From Membranipora membranacea (lineage: Eukaryota; Bryozoa; Gymnolaemata; Cheilostomatida; Membraniporidae), in assembly GCA_914767715.1 (NCBI GenBank), contig OU612067.1, positions 23,348,162 to 23,412,161 on the forward strand: a stretch of 64,000 nt of DNA, read 5' to 3'. How positions within the stretch are numbered: position 1 is the stretch's first letter; every line of letters begins with the position of its first letter. This document shows, piece by piece, positions 34,776 through 44,969 of the stretch. Below the pieces are notes generated by a model. That model worked only from the letters and a program-made list of their open reading frames with translations. It did not search any database and was not told where the DNA came from. A program made the position numbers and the translations under genes.

Positions 34776-37449
34776 AATTTTGTTTATTCCCTGGATAAGC
34801 AGGGCTCTCAGCCTGGGAGGATTCAAAACCTGAGTTTTGATATTAGCATGTTGCATAGTGGTATTTTAAAGGTGTAAAACGCCCTGAGCATAAACAGCTG
34901 AGGGTACGTCTGAGATGGCACTGAACTGAAATATTGTTGGGTGAAACACCTGAGATTTGAAGATTATGTGCAAAGAATAGCTGGCAAAGCAAGTCAAAGA
35001 ATGTATGTTGTTAAAAAAATGTTGCATCTAAGTTTAAAGCCATTAGCTTTCATGATGTTCAAAAGTTGTGTAGTTTCCCTCTTTATGTATTTGTTGTCTG
35101 CCTGATTTGCACACGAGCATAATTATGTACCATAGACAAGAAATTACTAAGGAAAGTTTTTAATTTAATTGTTAAAGACAACTCCTTGATCACATCATAC
35201 ATAATTTGCTAGAGCGATGCCCTCAAATGCAAGTTCCATACTCTAGTAGCAAGTTCCTTTATTGACAAAGTATATGCATCCTTTTCTCGCAACATTTCCT
35301 GTTTGTGATAGCAAGTAAATCAATAAAAACCTAGAGCATTTCTTGTAAACATAAAATCGTAAATAATTTTAGATTTGATCCAGATGAACCAATTCATATG
35401 GACTAACCAAGGCCGTCGCCACTGGTGAAAATGAATCCATATGATGCTAAAATATGTCTGTAAAAATATTGATTTGAAGGCGCCAGTATGAAAGGCATAA
35501 CTAATGTAATGTGATGCTATTGAAATCATTGCCTGGATGATCACTGGATCACTAGTCATATTCAATGCTTTACTTTATTTGAATATAGAGAGCGCTGTTT
35601 GTGATTAAGTATTTCGCAAGAAGGAAGTTCTTGATGGTTTCATTTATATCAGAATGGCATTTCAAAGTATCCTAAACAATGTATTATATTGGCACATTGC
35701 CAGAGGGATTGTACGAATATGGCACAGTACTCTGTGTGATGTAACCAAAGATTATTACTAAAATGTCATGACTCATGTGGAGGAACTCGTAGGAACTAAC
35801 TCTGTATAAGATATTATCGTACTCCCACTTTATGTGATCTTTTATCCTTGGCTCATAACAAAATATATTACAGAATCAAATCGGTACTAGGTCAAAATAA
35901 GAAGACAAATGGCAATTGGCATTGTTCTATTCTGACTCCAAGATGGCCCCTCACCACTGAGCTAACTCTTGTCCCATTGTCCTTGACCATCACACACTTG
36001 AGCGGTAACCAGTTGATCGTCAACACTTAGGGTGTTGTCGCTCTGACCTGATCAAACGGTGGCTACAGGTAACTGGTACTAGTCATATCGATATACAATC
36101 AGTAATATAGGCTCACCTGGAATCAAGATTACACCTATCTAACTTGCTTGAGCACAATCCGCTTCGGTATAGAGCTATCCATGCAGCACCAAGTCCTCTC
36201 TCCTAGCAGCCAGCCTCTACGGTAAAAGTAATAAATTCCTCAATGGAGCCTGCTGTAATATTCTATATTTGGGACTAACTGCCTAACTATGAAATGCCCG
36301 TGGGTAGACGTTTCTGAGAGAATTATCGCAAAGCGCCCTGGAGTTTTTGCAAGAAAATTTCCAACGCTCAATGACAACAATTGTCTGCCTGAGTGGATTA
36401 CCTGATACCTGACCAGTAGGTTCAGTTGTTATATCCCAATCACTGGTGGTTACTGTCTCTTCTACACTGCCTTTCTTATCCAGCTAGCTTTAGCGTGTTG
36501 TGAGGTTTCCTTAGCTCAAAGTAATCTATGTACACTCTTCCAACATTGACTCCAGTTGCTTCTCTCTTCGCTGTCACGGTTATGAGAAATCAACATTACT
36601 GAGTTACATTTATGACCTATGACCTTTAAAATAGTGAAGCAGGATGACTGGGCTTTCAAAATATATTGAGGGGTGTAACTGGACTGTATACCGTATACCG
36701 TGAGCCGTCTCAATCCTGCGATATCCATTTCTATAAGCATCAGTATTACTATCAAAACATTAAACTATACATCAACTTGTTTTTGACAGGGATAAGGCCT
36801 TAGCTAGTTAAAAAAAATCATATTATTAGGGATGAATGCTTGATACGGCCCTAGCTAACAACGTTAACTAAACAGATACAATCACTTGGGAGTGTGCCAA
36901 CAACATGAACAGCGAGGAATGATTTGTCAGCTAAGGAATGCTATTCATTTATCATTACCAGGAAATTTGAATTGTGACACAGAAATAAGTGTTCTCGCAA
37001 TAGCATAATTTTTCCTGTACCCATCAGATCTGAATGACGAAAACAAACACATCTTAATGTAAATAGATAGCTTCTCGTGAACCATCTTTACATCAAATCG
37101 AATCAAGAAATTAGCTCCAACTTGTACACGGTCACGTTGCACCGGCGGAAGGAGAGCAAAAGGGTTGCAGGCAAACTGGATCGAGCTTGATCTATATTAT
37201 AATACACAATACGGAATAAATACACAAATAATAAGGGCATAGGCCTGTGCAAATTGTCTTTAGCAAGAGACCTGTTCCATGCTTAGACAGAGGCTATAAT
37301 TGGGTTCATAAGCTTTTCGCACCTATCATATTGCATGAAAGAAAATGGTGCATTGCAGGCTGTTCTTGCAGACTTTGATTCAGGACTATTAACTTGAAGT
37401 GATCGCTGGGATGAAGCAATGGGTCCATATTTTATTTCCATTAACCTCT

Positions 37450-38545
37450 ATTTGCATATGATTGTAGCCTACATGTCTATGAGAAATGAAGTAACCGGTT
37501 CACTGCTGATACGATGCCTTGTCACTACACTACTTAAACATGCCTGTCACAGAGATCTCTTCAGTCTCTTTGAAATCGTGAGTGAGACTTTATCATAAAC
37601 TGTTATTTTCTGGAATTGAAGAAATATACGAAAGTGAAGTACATTACACGGCGCCAAAATATTATGAATATAGTTTCGTTGCGCAATGATTTTACTGGCG
37701 TTGCAAGGTTATTTTATTTCTAAAATATAACTCATAATAATATACTTGCGATCATAATTGACTCCTAATGGTTGTTAACGACCGACCGAGTGATGGTATA
37801 TTTCCCCAACAATTTATGAACCACATGATCTGGGGGGGGGGGGGGGAATTAGTTAAGATGAATCCCATATCTTATTTGATCATGACAACCTAGAATTTTT
37901 CTCCAACTTGTTTGTTTGGACCGCTAACAAAGTAACAAGGGAGGGACTTGTCTTAGTCATGAAGATCCAACAAATGTGAAATATCATATTCACAAATATA
38001 CTATTGAGACACTACTGTGTGTTGCAGGTACAGGACAGAGTAAGCCGAGAGAGTAAATCATTAGCAGAGAAATATCCTGATAGCTGTTCAGGGAAGAAAG
38101 CTGTATCTGTTCCCTGGGTTCAACCGACGTCGCTAAACACATATACCCTGCTACTGAACACTAATATAGAGAGGACTTATAGGTATTTACGATCAATTGA
38201 GATGTTACCACACTTTATGTTGTGTCCCTTATTCACTGGGACTTTTTATCTTTATCAAAGGCATATATCTAACCATCCATGTTGAAGTAAGCCCACCATG
38301 CGGTTCGGTTCCAATATGCCTAACACTTTTAGTTAGAGTATTCTTCTCAAAAACTGGCACAGTTTGGTTTTGTGTAAGCCTGAGAATACAGAAAGAAATT
38401 ATCACAGCTGTTTGCATACTACACTATCCTCATCACCCATATTTGATTTAAACTATAATTATATATATACCAGTGTTTTTTATTATTAAAAATAGTGTAA
38501 ATAAACTTTTCTTGTGAAAGAATAGTCAAACACATAGATGTGGAA
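37450..38545 (+). pseudogene. Inverted duplicate of the caspase gene 3' end
   Basis: This stretch matches the reverse complement of about 7985-9150. It holds a full copy of the p10 exon (37468-37577, with GATTGTAG acceptor and GTGAGT donor) whose four visible differences are all silent, and a copy of the last exon starting at 38027 that has lost 35 bp between two GGG triplets. That deletion shifts the frame before the C-terminal beta strand. The intron holds unrelated sequence and a 15-G run. No p20 exon is present nearby, so it is the remnant of a second caspase copy, now on the plus strand. Confidence 0.85.
37832..37846. repeat. Run of 15 G
   Basis: Uninterrupted G tract inside the inverted caspase copy. 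Such tracts can form quadruplexes and are often misassembled. Confidence 0.9.
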
Positions 38546-38764
38546 GTGAAAAACGTGGCGCTTACTCAACTTCACCATTATGAAATGTGCAGCTGAGTCA
38601 TCTAGAGTTACACCCTGCTAGTGGTTAGACTGTAATAATCATGTATAGATAAGCTCCATACACTGCTAAAGTCTGCCTAATCCTAACTCATAGTGGTGCC
38701 TGCTACAGATCTCATACAGCCTGGAGCTGCATAGTTACGAGTTACATCCTTAGTCTTATAAAGA

Positions 38765-38955
38765 TCAGCTCTGATCACTGCTCGGGTCTGTTTGTGAGGC
38801 TGATGGAGCTATAGAGTTTATCTGTGTCTGAAGATGCTGCTTTTCTAATAAAAGTCTCTCTTTAGTAATCTTATTCTGTTCCAGTTTGTTAGTCAGTGAC
38901 CTCATCAATGGTGTCACTAAAGTATCTAGTATATGGCAGACGCTGGCTGAGTAAA
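38765..38955 (-). CDS. BRCC3: C-terminal exon of the BRCC36-like locus
   Basis: Encodes VCHILDTLVTPLMRSL, then a Glu/Gln/Leu-rich helix (NKLEQNKITKERLLLEKQH) matching the BRCC36 C-terminal coiled coil that pairs with ABRAXAS-type partners in known complexes. TGA stop at 38765-38767. It lies 220 bp from the inverted caspase remnant, tail to tail. Confidence 0.8.
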
Positions 38956-40961
38956 CTGAAATAGAATAATCACAGATACCTGTTACTCTTAATTCTTATG
39001 GTCTTGCTTGACAGGCCCACAAAATGCTTGGAATTGTGATATGCGAGGCTACACACACCCACTTTCCATACCTTGTGCAAACATTGCTAAGTGACTGAGC
39101 AATGAGTAAGGACCAATGACCGATCAAATGTGCTGCATTGAACCAACTGGCCAATGACAGAAGCGTAGGTTAAAATGCTAATTCACAACACCAATATGAT
39201 GGTCTCTGAAAATACGCATCGTTAGCGCACCCAACGGCGTTGCTCGGCATTGAACTGAGGAAGACAATTCCACGCATTTAGTTGGCCTGTGGCCTAGGAG
39301 CAGCTTCTAGTGTATGATAGTCTATCTACTGAATAATCACAAGGTTATAACACCTCAGCAACAACGAGTTTTAGATGAAAATGGAAAAATGATGTGACAC
39401 CGAGGTTTTGGGGTATTGTGGAGAGTCGGAGGTATGGTCTGCTAGGTGGAGAATGCAGCGGGAATATCACTTGGGAGCTTTTTTTATCGTTCCAGCCTCC
39501 AGGCACCTTAGGTGTGTATTCTTCCATATAAACACAATTTTGAGTATGATATTTGAACTGTTCGCAGTACCATGCAACGAAAATCAAACCAACTACTTTC
39601 TTTTTGATAAAAACAATAGTCATGGGTATATCAGATATCACACTCACCTGAAGAGTTATAAACCTGTGTTACTAGATTACTATCTTTATCAGCTGGTATT
39701 GTGGAGCGGTAGGCTATACTCTCTTCTGTTAGTAAAACTTTAGGTAAGGAAATAAGGCTATGTAGATTATGTGCTTCATAAGTCAGTTTCTTGTCCACGT
39801 AGAGTGGTACTTCTTTTCTGTCAAACCTGAAAATAGAGAAGCTAAGTCCGGCATGTGTGTTTATGACTCATCAAACCAGTTCAATTCAATATTTCATTAG
39901 TGTTGGCAAAGTAACTTAGCTGTACGTTAAGTGCCGTTTTTTAATCAGAGATCGGCAACCCTAAATGTCTCACAATTCCTCAGAACCTCACAGCAAGAAA
40001 ATGTTACGAAACTTACTCATGAGGGTTACTCGTTTTCTGTACAGACTGAAAACATGTCACCTGGATCTGTGATTCCTAAAACAGAACCATCTCTTATTAC
40101 AGGTAGGTAAGTAATGGATATCTGAGCATGTCATGTAAGAGTCGCACTCCCAGCTGAAAGTGAGTAATTGAGGTATAAGAGCTCATCTTATGCTGGGTCA
40201 GAAAAAAAACCCTCACTAAACCGACAAATAACGTAACACGAAAAGTAGTCTACCTGTGTGGTTTTATCGATATTAAATACTGAAAAGATAACTCCAACAA
40301 AACAAGGATCCATCATCTGATAGTCAGCCTGGGTTCTCACATCTACAACAAAAAGGCGGGTTCATATTTGACATCAAAAGTAGTGAGTAAGAGAGGTGAG
40401 TAAAACACACCACACTAGTCATGTTGTACAAATGTAGCCCAATGCTTTCGAACGAATCGAAGTATTACCAGTAACGTGTTGCAGAGAAGTATTAGTTATT
40501 CGAGTACAGATTTGCAAGAGAGCTCAGCTTTGACCAAGATAAAGTTTGTACTGATTTTGTTAAATGCCCATGGGCAGGCTTATCATACTAGTGGACCTAA
40601 TAAATAAGAGGATATCGTAAATTGGAGTTGTGTCCTCATTGAACCTTTTAGTCAAAAGACAGACAACTCTTGTTTGTAGTTCACTTCTAAAGCAGGAAGT
40701 AATGTGCCGGAAATTCAACCAGGTTGCAATTTATGTCATTTTATCATCAATCACATTTCACTTGATAATCCAATGCCACTGACAGCAAACCAGCACAATG
40801 GAGAAAGCACATAAGAGTTTCCCACAAAAATACAACTGAGAGTCACAGAATCTTTCGATGGAAATCATGTGGCCCTTTTATGTGTACCACACTAGTTGCA
40901 GACAGCTAACCTATGGCTAACTTAATATCAACATCACGTCAATAATCGCCATACAGCAGAG

Positions 40962-41060
40962 TATATATATATATATATATATATCATACATAAGTATAAA
41001 CATACATATAATTGAATATAAGTATATACATACATATAATTGAATATAATATATATATAG
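40962..41060. repeat. AT microsatellite and 35-bp tandem repeat
   Basis: (AT)n from 40962 to 40984, followed by two copies of a CATACATATAATTGAATAT-containing unit and another AT run. It lies in a BRCC36 intron. Confidence 0.85.
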
Positions 41061-41084
41061 AGTAGACATCAGATTAATAATTAC

Positions 41085-41172
41085 CGACATGAGAAGGCCA
41101 GACGATGATGTGTGGATGAGAGTGATACCATCCTATTACCCTCATTGGTCTCTTTAACTTCTGACCTAGACT
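41085..41172 (-). CDS. BRCC3: Catalytic JAMM exon of the BRCC36-like locus
   Basis: 88 nt encoding KRPMRVIGWYHSHPHI and VWPSHV; the Asp completes across the next splice junction. This gives the full H-x-H-x7-S-x2-D zinc-binding motif. Sequence and splice sites are intact (TTTCAG acceptor, GTAATT donor). Confidence 0.9.
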
Positions 41173-41467
41173 CTGAAATAGAAACATTACAAAGTAATCT
41201 AAACATTTGTTACTATGGCTTTTACCAAACTGGAACGAGAAATGATTGATATGTAAATATATATAAGGAAGCTATATATGAAATGTTTATAGCAAATAAA
41301 GACACTGAAGTTGTTCTAGAATTTAAGCGCATACGGTAAGAGACATCAGCTGTGATATCAAATGTTCCATGGATTCATCGAGATGCCCTCATAGGCTAGT
41401 GATAGAACAAGCAAAAATCTGAAAGGTTGCATAATCTACAGTCATAATTTCATGTCAGCCATAGAAC

Positions 41468-41660
41468 AAGTTTGATCCAATTTGCCTGCATTTCCCTTGC
41501 GCCCCTTTCACTGGTCACGCCGCAGGTCTTTTTGCCTGCGGCGTGACCAGTGGAGAGGGAGCAACTCCAAATGCAGGCAGATTGACCAATCTTAGCCTTG
41601 TCACGATTGGCTACTGACAGGGCTAAGCAAGGCTAGACCAAACTTGGTCCATGTCAGTCT
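41468..41660. repeat. Foldback element with 18-bp perfect stem
   Basis: Core arms CACTGGTCACGCCGCAGG (41509-41526) and its exact complement (41535-41552) around an 8-nt loop, with weaker pairing outward (TTTGCCTGCATTT with AAATGCAGGCA, and CAAGTTTGATC with the CTAGACCAAACTTGG edge). Related to the repeat at 33.8 kb. Probably a non-autonomous foldback transposon. Confidence 0.75.
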
Positions 41661-42655
41661 TGTTGTTGAAACATTATTTTTTCTGCACACCAAGGTAAGA
41701 AGTATTGATGCTCAACATACATCAGCATACATAGCAGCATCGCTGAGTTGTTCAGGTGATATCTCACATCTATCTTGTCATTTAATCTGATCTCTGTAGT
41801 ATCACCAACGCAGACACATGAGCCACAGAGTCATTATCTAACTGTAAAATAAATATCATATCTCCAACTATGATCTTGCAGTTGCTTCCATATTAGTGGG
41901 GGTCCAGGTGCCTAGTTCAACATGAAAAACGGAATGCCACTTACAAGTTTCTGATAATGAATTCTGACACACAGGCTAACCTATTCGTATACTATGTGTA
42001 ATACTTTTTCTATGCTCAGCGCTGAACCATCATCGCAGAGTAAGAGGGAGTCTATGTATGATGACAAAAGTTAGTGAAAGTCATGAATTCTCTCCTAACG
42101 TCACTTTATACATCCCATGTCTTCTACTGTATTTGTAATCTCATCATCTTAAAGGTGGAGAATTTTGATCGAAGCTAAGTTGCGAGTAAGTTCTCTTCAT
42201 CTGGTTTGTCAGGCAGTTTGAGATATTAGGTAGCCAATGTGTTGGCTCTGATAACTGATTTGCTGGGTGGAGTGAAAGAGCTAATGTCAGGTCATATCAC
42301 ACATATCATGTGTTATACCATTGCATGTACATCTCTGATCGACGGAGAGTGAACTAATTCACTTAGCATGAGTACCATCGGTGTGACGACCCAAGTTAAT
42401 TTTCATTAATTAGGAGTGGGTAAAGGTTAGGTACTCGTACTAAATTGGCTCTAATGATCAGAGATACACACGATGTCAGTGTGAGGTGATGTGGTACCTA
42501 TGACATTGTCTCTCTCCCTATTCAATCGGAGCTAACGCATTGGCTAGATATTGGGTATAGTAGCAAAATAGATAACATAGCCTACATCACCAATGAGGAG
42601 TCCCATAACCTCCTCTCTTTCAGTAGAACATAGACATCTGACGCTAACACACATC

Positions 42656-43907
42656 CACTAGCAGACATAATAACGCACTGCCAACTACTACCCTGCAACA
42701 AACAAAGATAACTCCCATGTATTATATAGCCGATCAGTTTACTGAACAAATAATGTACCTGTTAAAAAAGGGTGCAAATGAAAGTTTAAATTGATTATTT
42801 TTAGAGCATTTGAAAAAAATATTTGTACAGCTGACATGGTGCAACTCTCACTGAGGCCCGTGATTTGTTGATTTTACCCGTGACTCGTTGATTTTTCCCG
42901 TGATTCGTTGATTTTTAGACCTTTTTTGATACCATTTTTATTTTCAACCAATGGGACTTAAGCTAGAGAGTAGAGTAAAATAACCTCATATAAGTCTTGG
43001 TACAGTTATCGAGTGCCCCTGTGGCCGAGGCCTCAACGCACACAATTCTTTTACGATACATTACAAAATAAAGCACAGTTGTGCTGTAGTATGTTGGATA
43101 GGACCAGGGGAACAATGTCTGGGAACCTCTCCTCAGACATGTTCCAATACACCTATGAGACTTGTATAACAAAAGGCCTTTTGTACTTGAACTAAGGACA
43201 GTAGAGACCATAACTCTATGGTAGAGACTAGCTCCTTGCACTAACTTACTACTGAGTTGCCAGGTTAGGCCTATTATTATTATTATCATCAATGAAATTT
43301 GAATTGACAAATTCTTATTTCATTATATCATGACTTCAATATTATTTCACCTCAGGGCCTACTGTATTATACACGTTTACTACATTATTATCAGTTCAGA
43401 TCAAAATCATTCTAGTTCTCCTGTTTTAAATTACTGCTGTACTTACTAGTCTTAGACAATAATGTGTTGACACTGATTGAAGGCAACACATTGGCTTAAT
43501 GAATGAGTAAGAGGGACTTCTTGGCTTGGCTACATAATATTGTACTTACCTGGCTTTCCAGTTTCCACTTACTAGCAGAGCTAATATATATAGATAAAGG
43601 GACAGCTTTGCTTACTTACTTACAGCTTGCTTACTTGCTTACTTGCGTACAGCTTTGCTTACAATAGTTTGCTCTTTGAGACGATGATCTCCAATTATTG
43701 ACTAGGAAGTTCTCTTGAAAGCATATGAACACAAGATATAGAGATCAACCTAACAGGAAATAGTCACATTGATAGGCTGCACCCATGATTTAAGATTTTT
43801 CATATTGTAATATAATTTACCTGTAGTCTTTCAAACTGTAGACTATCTACAAAATCAAAACTAAACTAAGGAAGAAAGTGACTTTATTATTATTTATTTA
43901 CAAGGCT
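42656..43907. other. Region upstream of BRCC36 locus, no gene seen
   Basis: Includes a short tandem GTGATTCGTTGATTTTACCC-like motif near 42.86 kb (three degenerate copies) and a CTTACTTG-type repeat near 43.61-43.66 kb. No exon is supported. It ends at the target-site duplication of the LTR element. Confidence 0.5.
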
Positions 43908-43912
43908 AAGGG
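43908..43912. repeat. Target-site duplication, left (AAGGG)
   Basis: AAGGG directly precedes the TG of the 5' LTR and recurs directly after the CA of the 3' LTR at 52225-52229. Five base pairs is usual for Ty3/gypsy integrases. Confidence 0.9.
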
Positions 43913-44020
43913 TGAGGTAGTTTTGAGGCTATAAATAATGTAGCGAGCCCAGTAACACGCATTATTGAGGGGACAACTCTTGCTGTCTGCTATTATAATG
44001 GATGTATCATGCCTACTAAT

Positions 44021-44050
44021 TTTGAATATTCTAAATATAGAATATTCAAA
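44021..44050. repeat. Perfect hairpin in LTR
   Basis: TTTGAATATTCTA, loop AATA, TAGAATATTCAAA: 13-bp arms. The copy in the 3' LTR is at 51364-51393. It could be a protein-binding or RNA structure; no role can be read from sequence alone. Confidence 0.85.
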
Positions 44051-44225
44051 GTCAAACAGAGTCATTCTGATGTGAAAAGGGTTATCTACCCTGATTTAAA
44101 CTGGAACATATTATATTATCAATATCATGTAGACGGCTTCAACATATATATATTTATTGCAGAAGCAATCTCACGGACATCATAAATATATATTCTATAC
44201 ACATTTAATCTTAGCAATTATCGAC

Positions 44226-44459
44226 ATGGAACTCAATATTAAGACGGCTGCACCGTCTTACAGTATTATCACAGACAGTCTATCGCATTTCCAATATTAC
44301 TCCCAGGAAGTGCGTTTCAGTCTCCGGTCTGAATATATAGTCAATACACCTCATATAGCTAAGGCTACACAGTCCAGGTTCCGGGTGCGTCCCGCTCAAT
44401 CTGCTCAGAGGGCAAGGTCAGGGTACATCCCGCTTCGCAACGTATACTATCAGATCTAA
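44226..44459 (+). CDS. Small LTR-encoded reading frame, 77 aa
   Basis: ATG at 44226; it encodes MELNIKTAAPSYSI and then a basic, Arg/Gln-rich C-terminus. It is open from an upstream TTTATTGCAG sequence that resembles a splice acceptor. It is the same in the 3' LTR, but so is everything else there, so conservation says nothing about coding. No family recognised. It may be only leader RNA. Confidence 0.3.
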   Translation: MELNIKTAAPSYSIITDSLSHFQYYSQEVRFSLRSEYIVNTPHIAKATQSRFRVRPAQSAQRARSGYIPLRNVYYQI

Positions 44460-44502
44460 ATGCACCCGCTATAAGCTCCGCTTGTAAGCTACTCGAGACA
44501 CC

Positions 44503-44720
44503 AGCTCTGCTAGGTTGGCTTTGCCACCAGTACGACCCTCAGTAAACAGCTCTGCTAGGTTGGCTTTGCCACCAGTACGACCCTCAGTAAACAGCTCTGC
44601 TAGGTTGGCTTTGCCACCAGTACGACCCTCAGGAAACAGCTCTGCTAGGTTGGCTTTGCCACCAGTACGACCCTCAGTAAACAGCTCTGCTAGGTTGGCT
44701 TTGCCACCAGTACGACCCTC
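44503..44720. repeat. 45-bp tandem repeat in LTR, five copies
   Basis: Unit starts AGCTCTGCTAGGTTGGCTTT and is 45 bp, so it stays in frame (15 codons, ALPPVRPS... in one frame). Four full copies and a fifth cut at 38 bp; the third has CAGGAAAC instead of CAGTAAAC. The 3' LTR has the same array at 51846-52063. Confidence 0.95.
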
Positions 44721-44886
44721 TCTAGGCTGAAGATAGCTATCCAGGAATTCTCTACCCAGGAGTTATCCTCTCTCGGCTCATTCATGGTGAGTTTGTTTAG
44801 CTAGATACCGTTAGCTTGAGAACCAAACCCTAGCCAGGTAACGGCCAGGTGTTCCACCCTTTCGAGATTTCCCGTACCACAGCCTT

Positions 44887-44902
44887 TGGCGTCCTCGGGT
44901 GG
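44887..44902 (+). promoter_or_regulatory. Candidate tRNA primer-binding site
   Basis: TGGCGTCCTCGGGTGG, 5 nt after the 5' LTR. TGG complements the CCA end of a tRNA; the next base would pair with a G discriminator, as in Ser, Asn or Asp tRNAs of animals. I cannot assign the tRNA without the host set. Confidence 0.5.
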
Positions 44903-44969
44903 GCATAATTACAAAGGTACGGAGGTTATCGTTGGTGCGGACTCAGCAAAATCTAAAAGCAAACAAACA

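Larger units (their letters stand above)
33248..37449. other. Gene-poor region upstream of the ROCO-caspase gene
   Basis: No convincing exon on either strand. It holds a foldback repeat (33801-33888), a short perfect palindrome (34753-34775) and otherwise AT-rich sequence. It may include the promoter of the minus-strand gene, but I cannot point to one. Confidence 0.5.
38765..42655 (-). pseudogene. BRCC3: BRCC36-like JAMM deubiquitinase locus, damaged
   Basis: Exons in coding order: about 42586-42655, 41721-41841, 41085-41172, 40254-40342, 40017-40075, 39648-39826, 38765-38955 (TGA). The product matches BRCC36, the Zn-dependent K63-ubiquitin protease of the BRISC and BRCA1-A complexes: STEREEVMGLLIG (with the JAMM Glu), ISPEQLSDAAMYAD, GWYHSHPHI...WPSHVD, VRTQADYQMMD and a C-terminal coiled coil. 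The last five exons are intact and in phase. The first exon lacks several residues with a frame change; exon 41721-41841 has a TGA (41778-41780) where human has Arg in KRKDR, plus one extra base, giving 121 nt instead of 120. So this is a recent pseudogene, a bad allele, or assembly errors. An exon between the first two may be missing. Confidence 0.8.
43913..44881 (+). repeat. 5' LTR
   Basis: Begins TGAGGTAG and ends GTACCACA. It holds a TATAAATA box near 43926, a perfect hairpin (44021-44050), a 77-codon reading frame (44226-44459) and a five-copy 45-bp tandem repeat (44503-44720). Confidence 0.95.

Noticed and set aside
37143-37449. Further caspase exons to the left of the inverted copy
   Set aside because: Homology to the minus-strand gene starts at about 37450; no linker or p20 exon is found before it.
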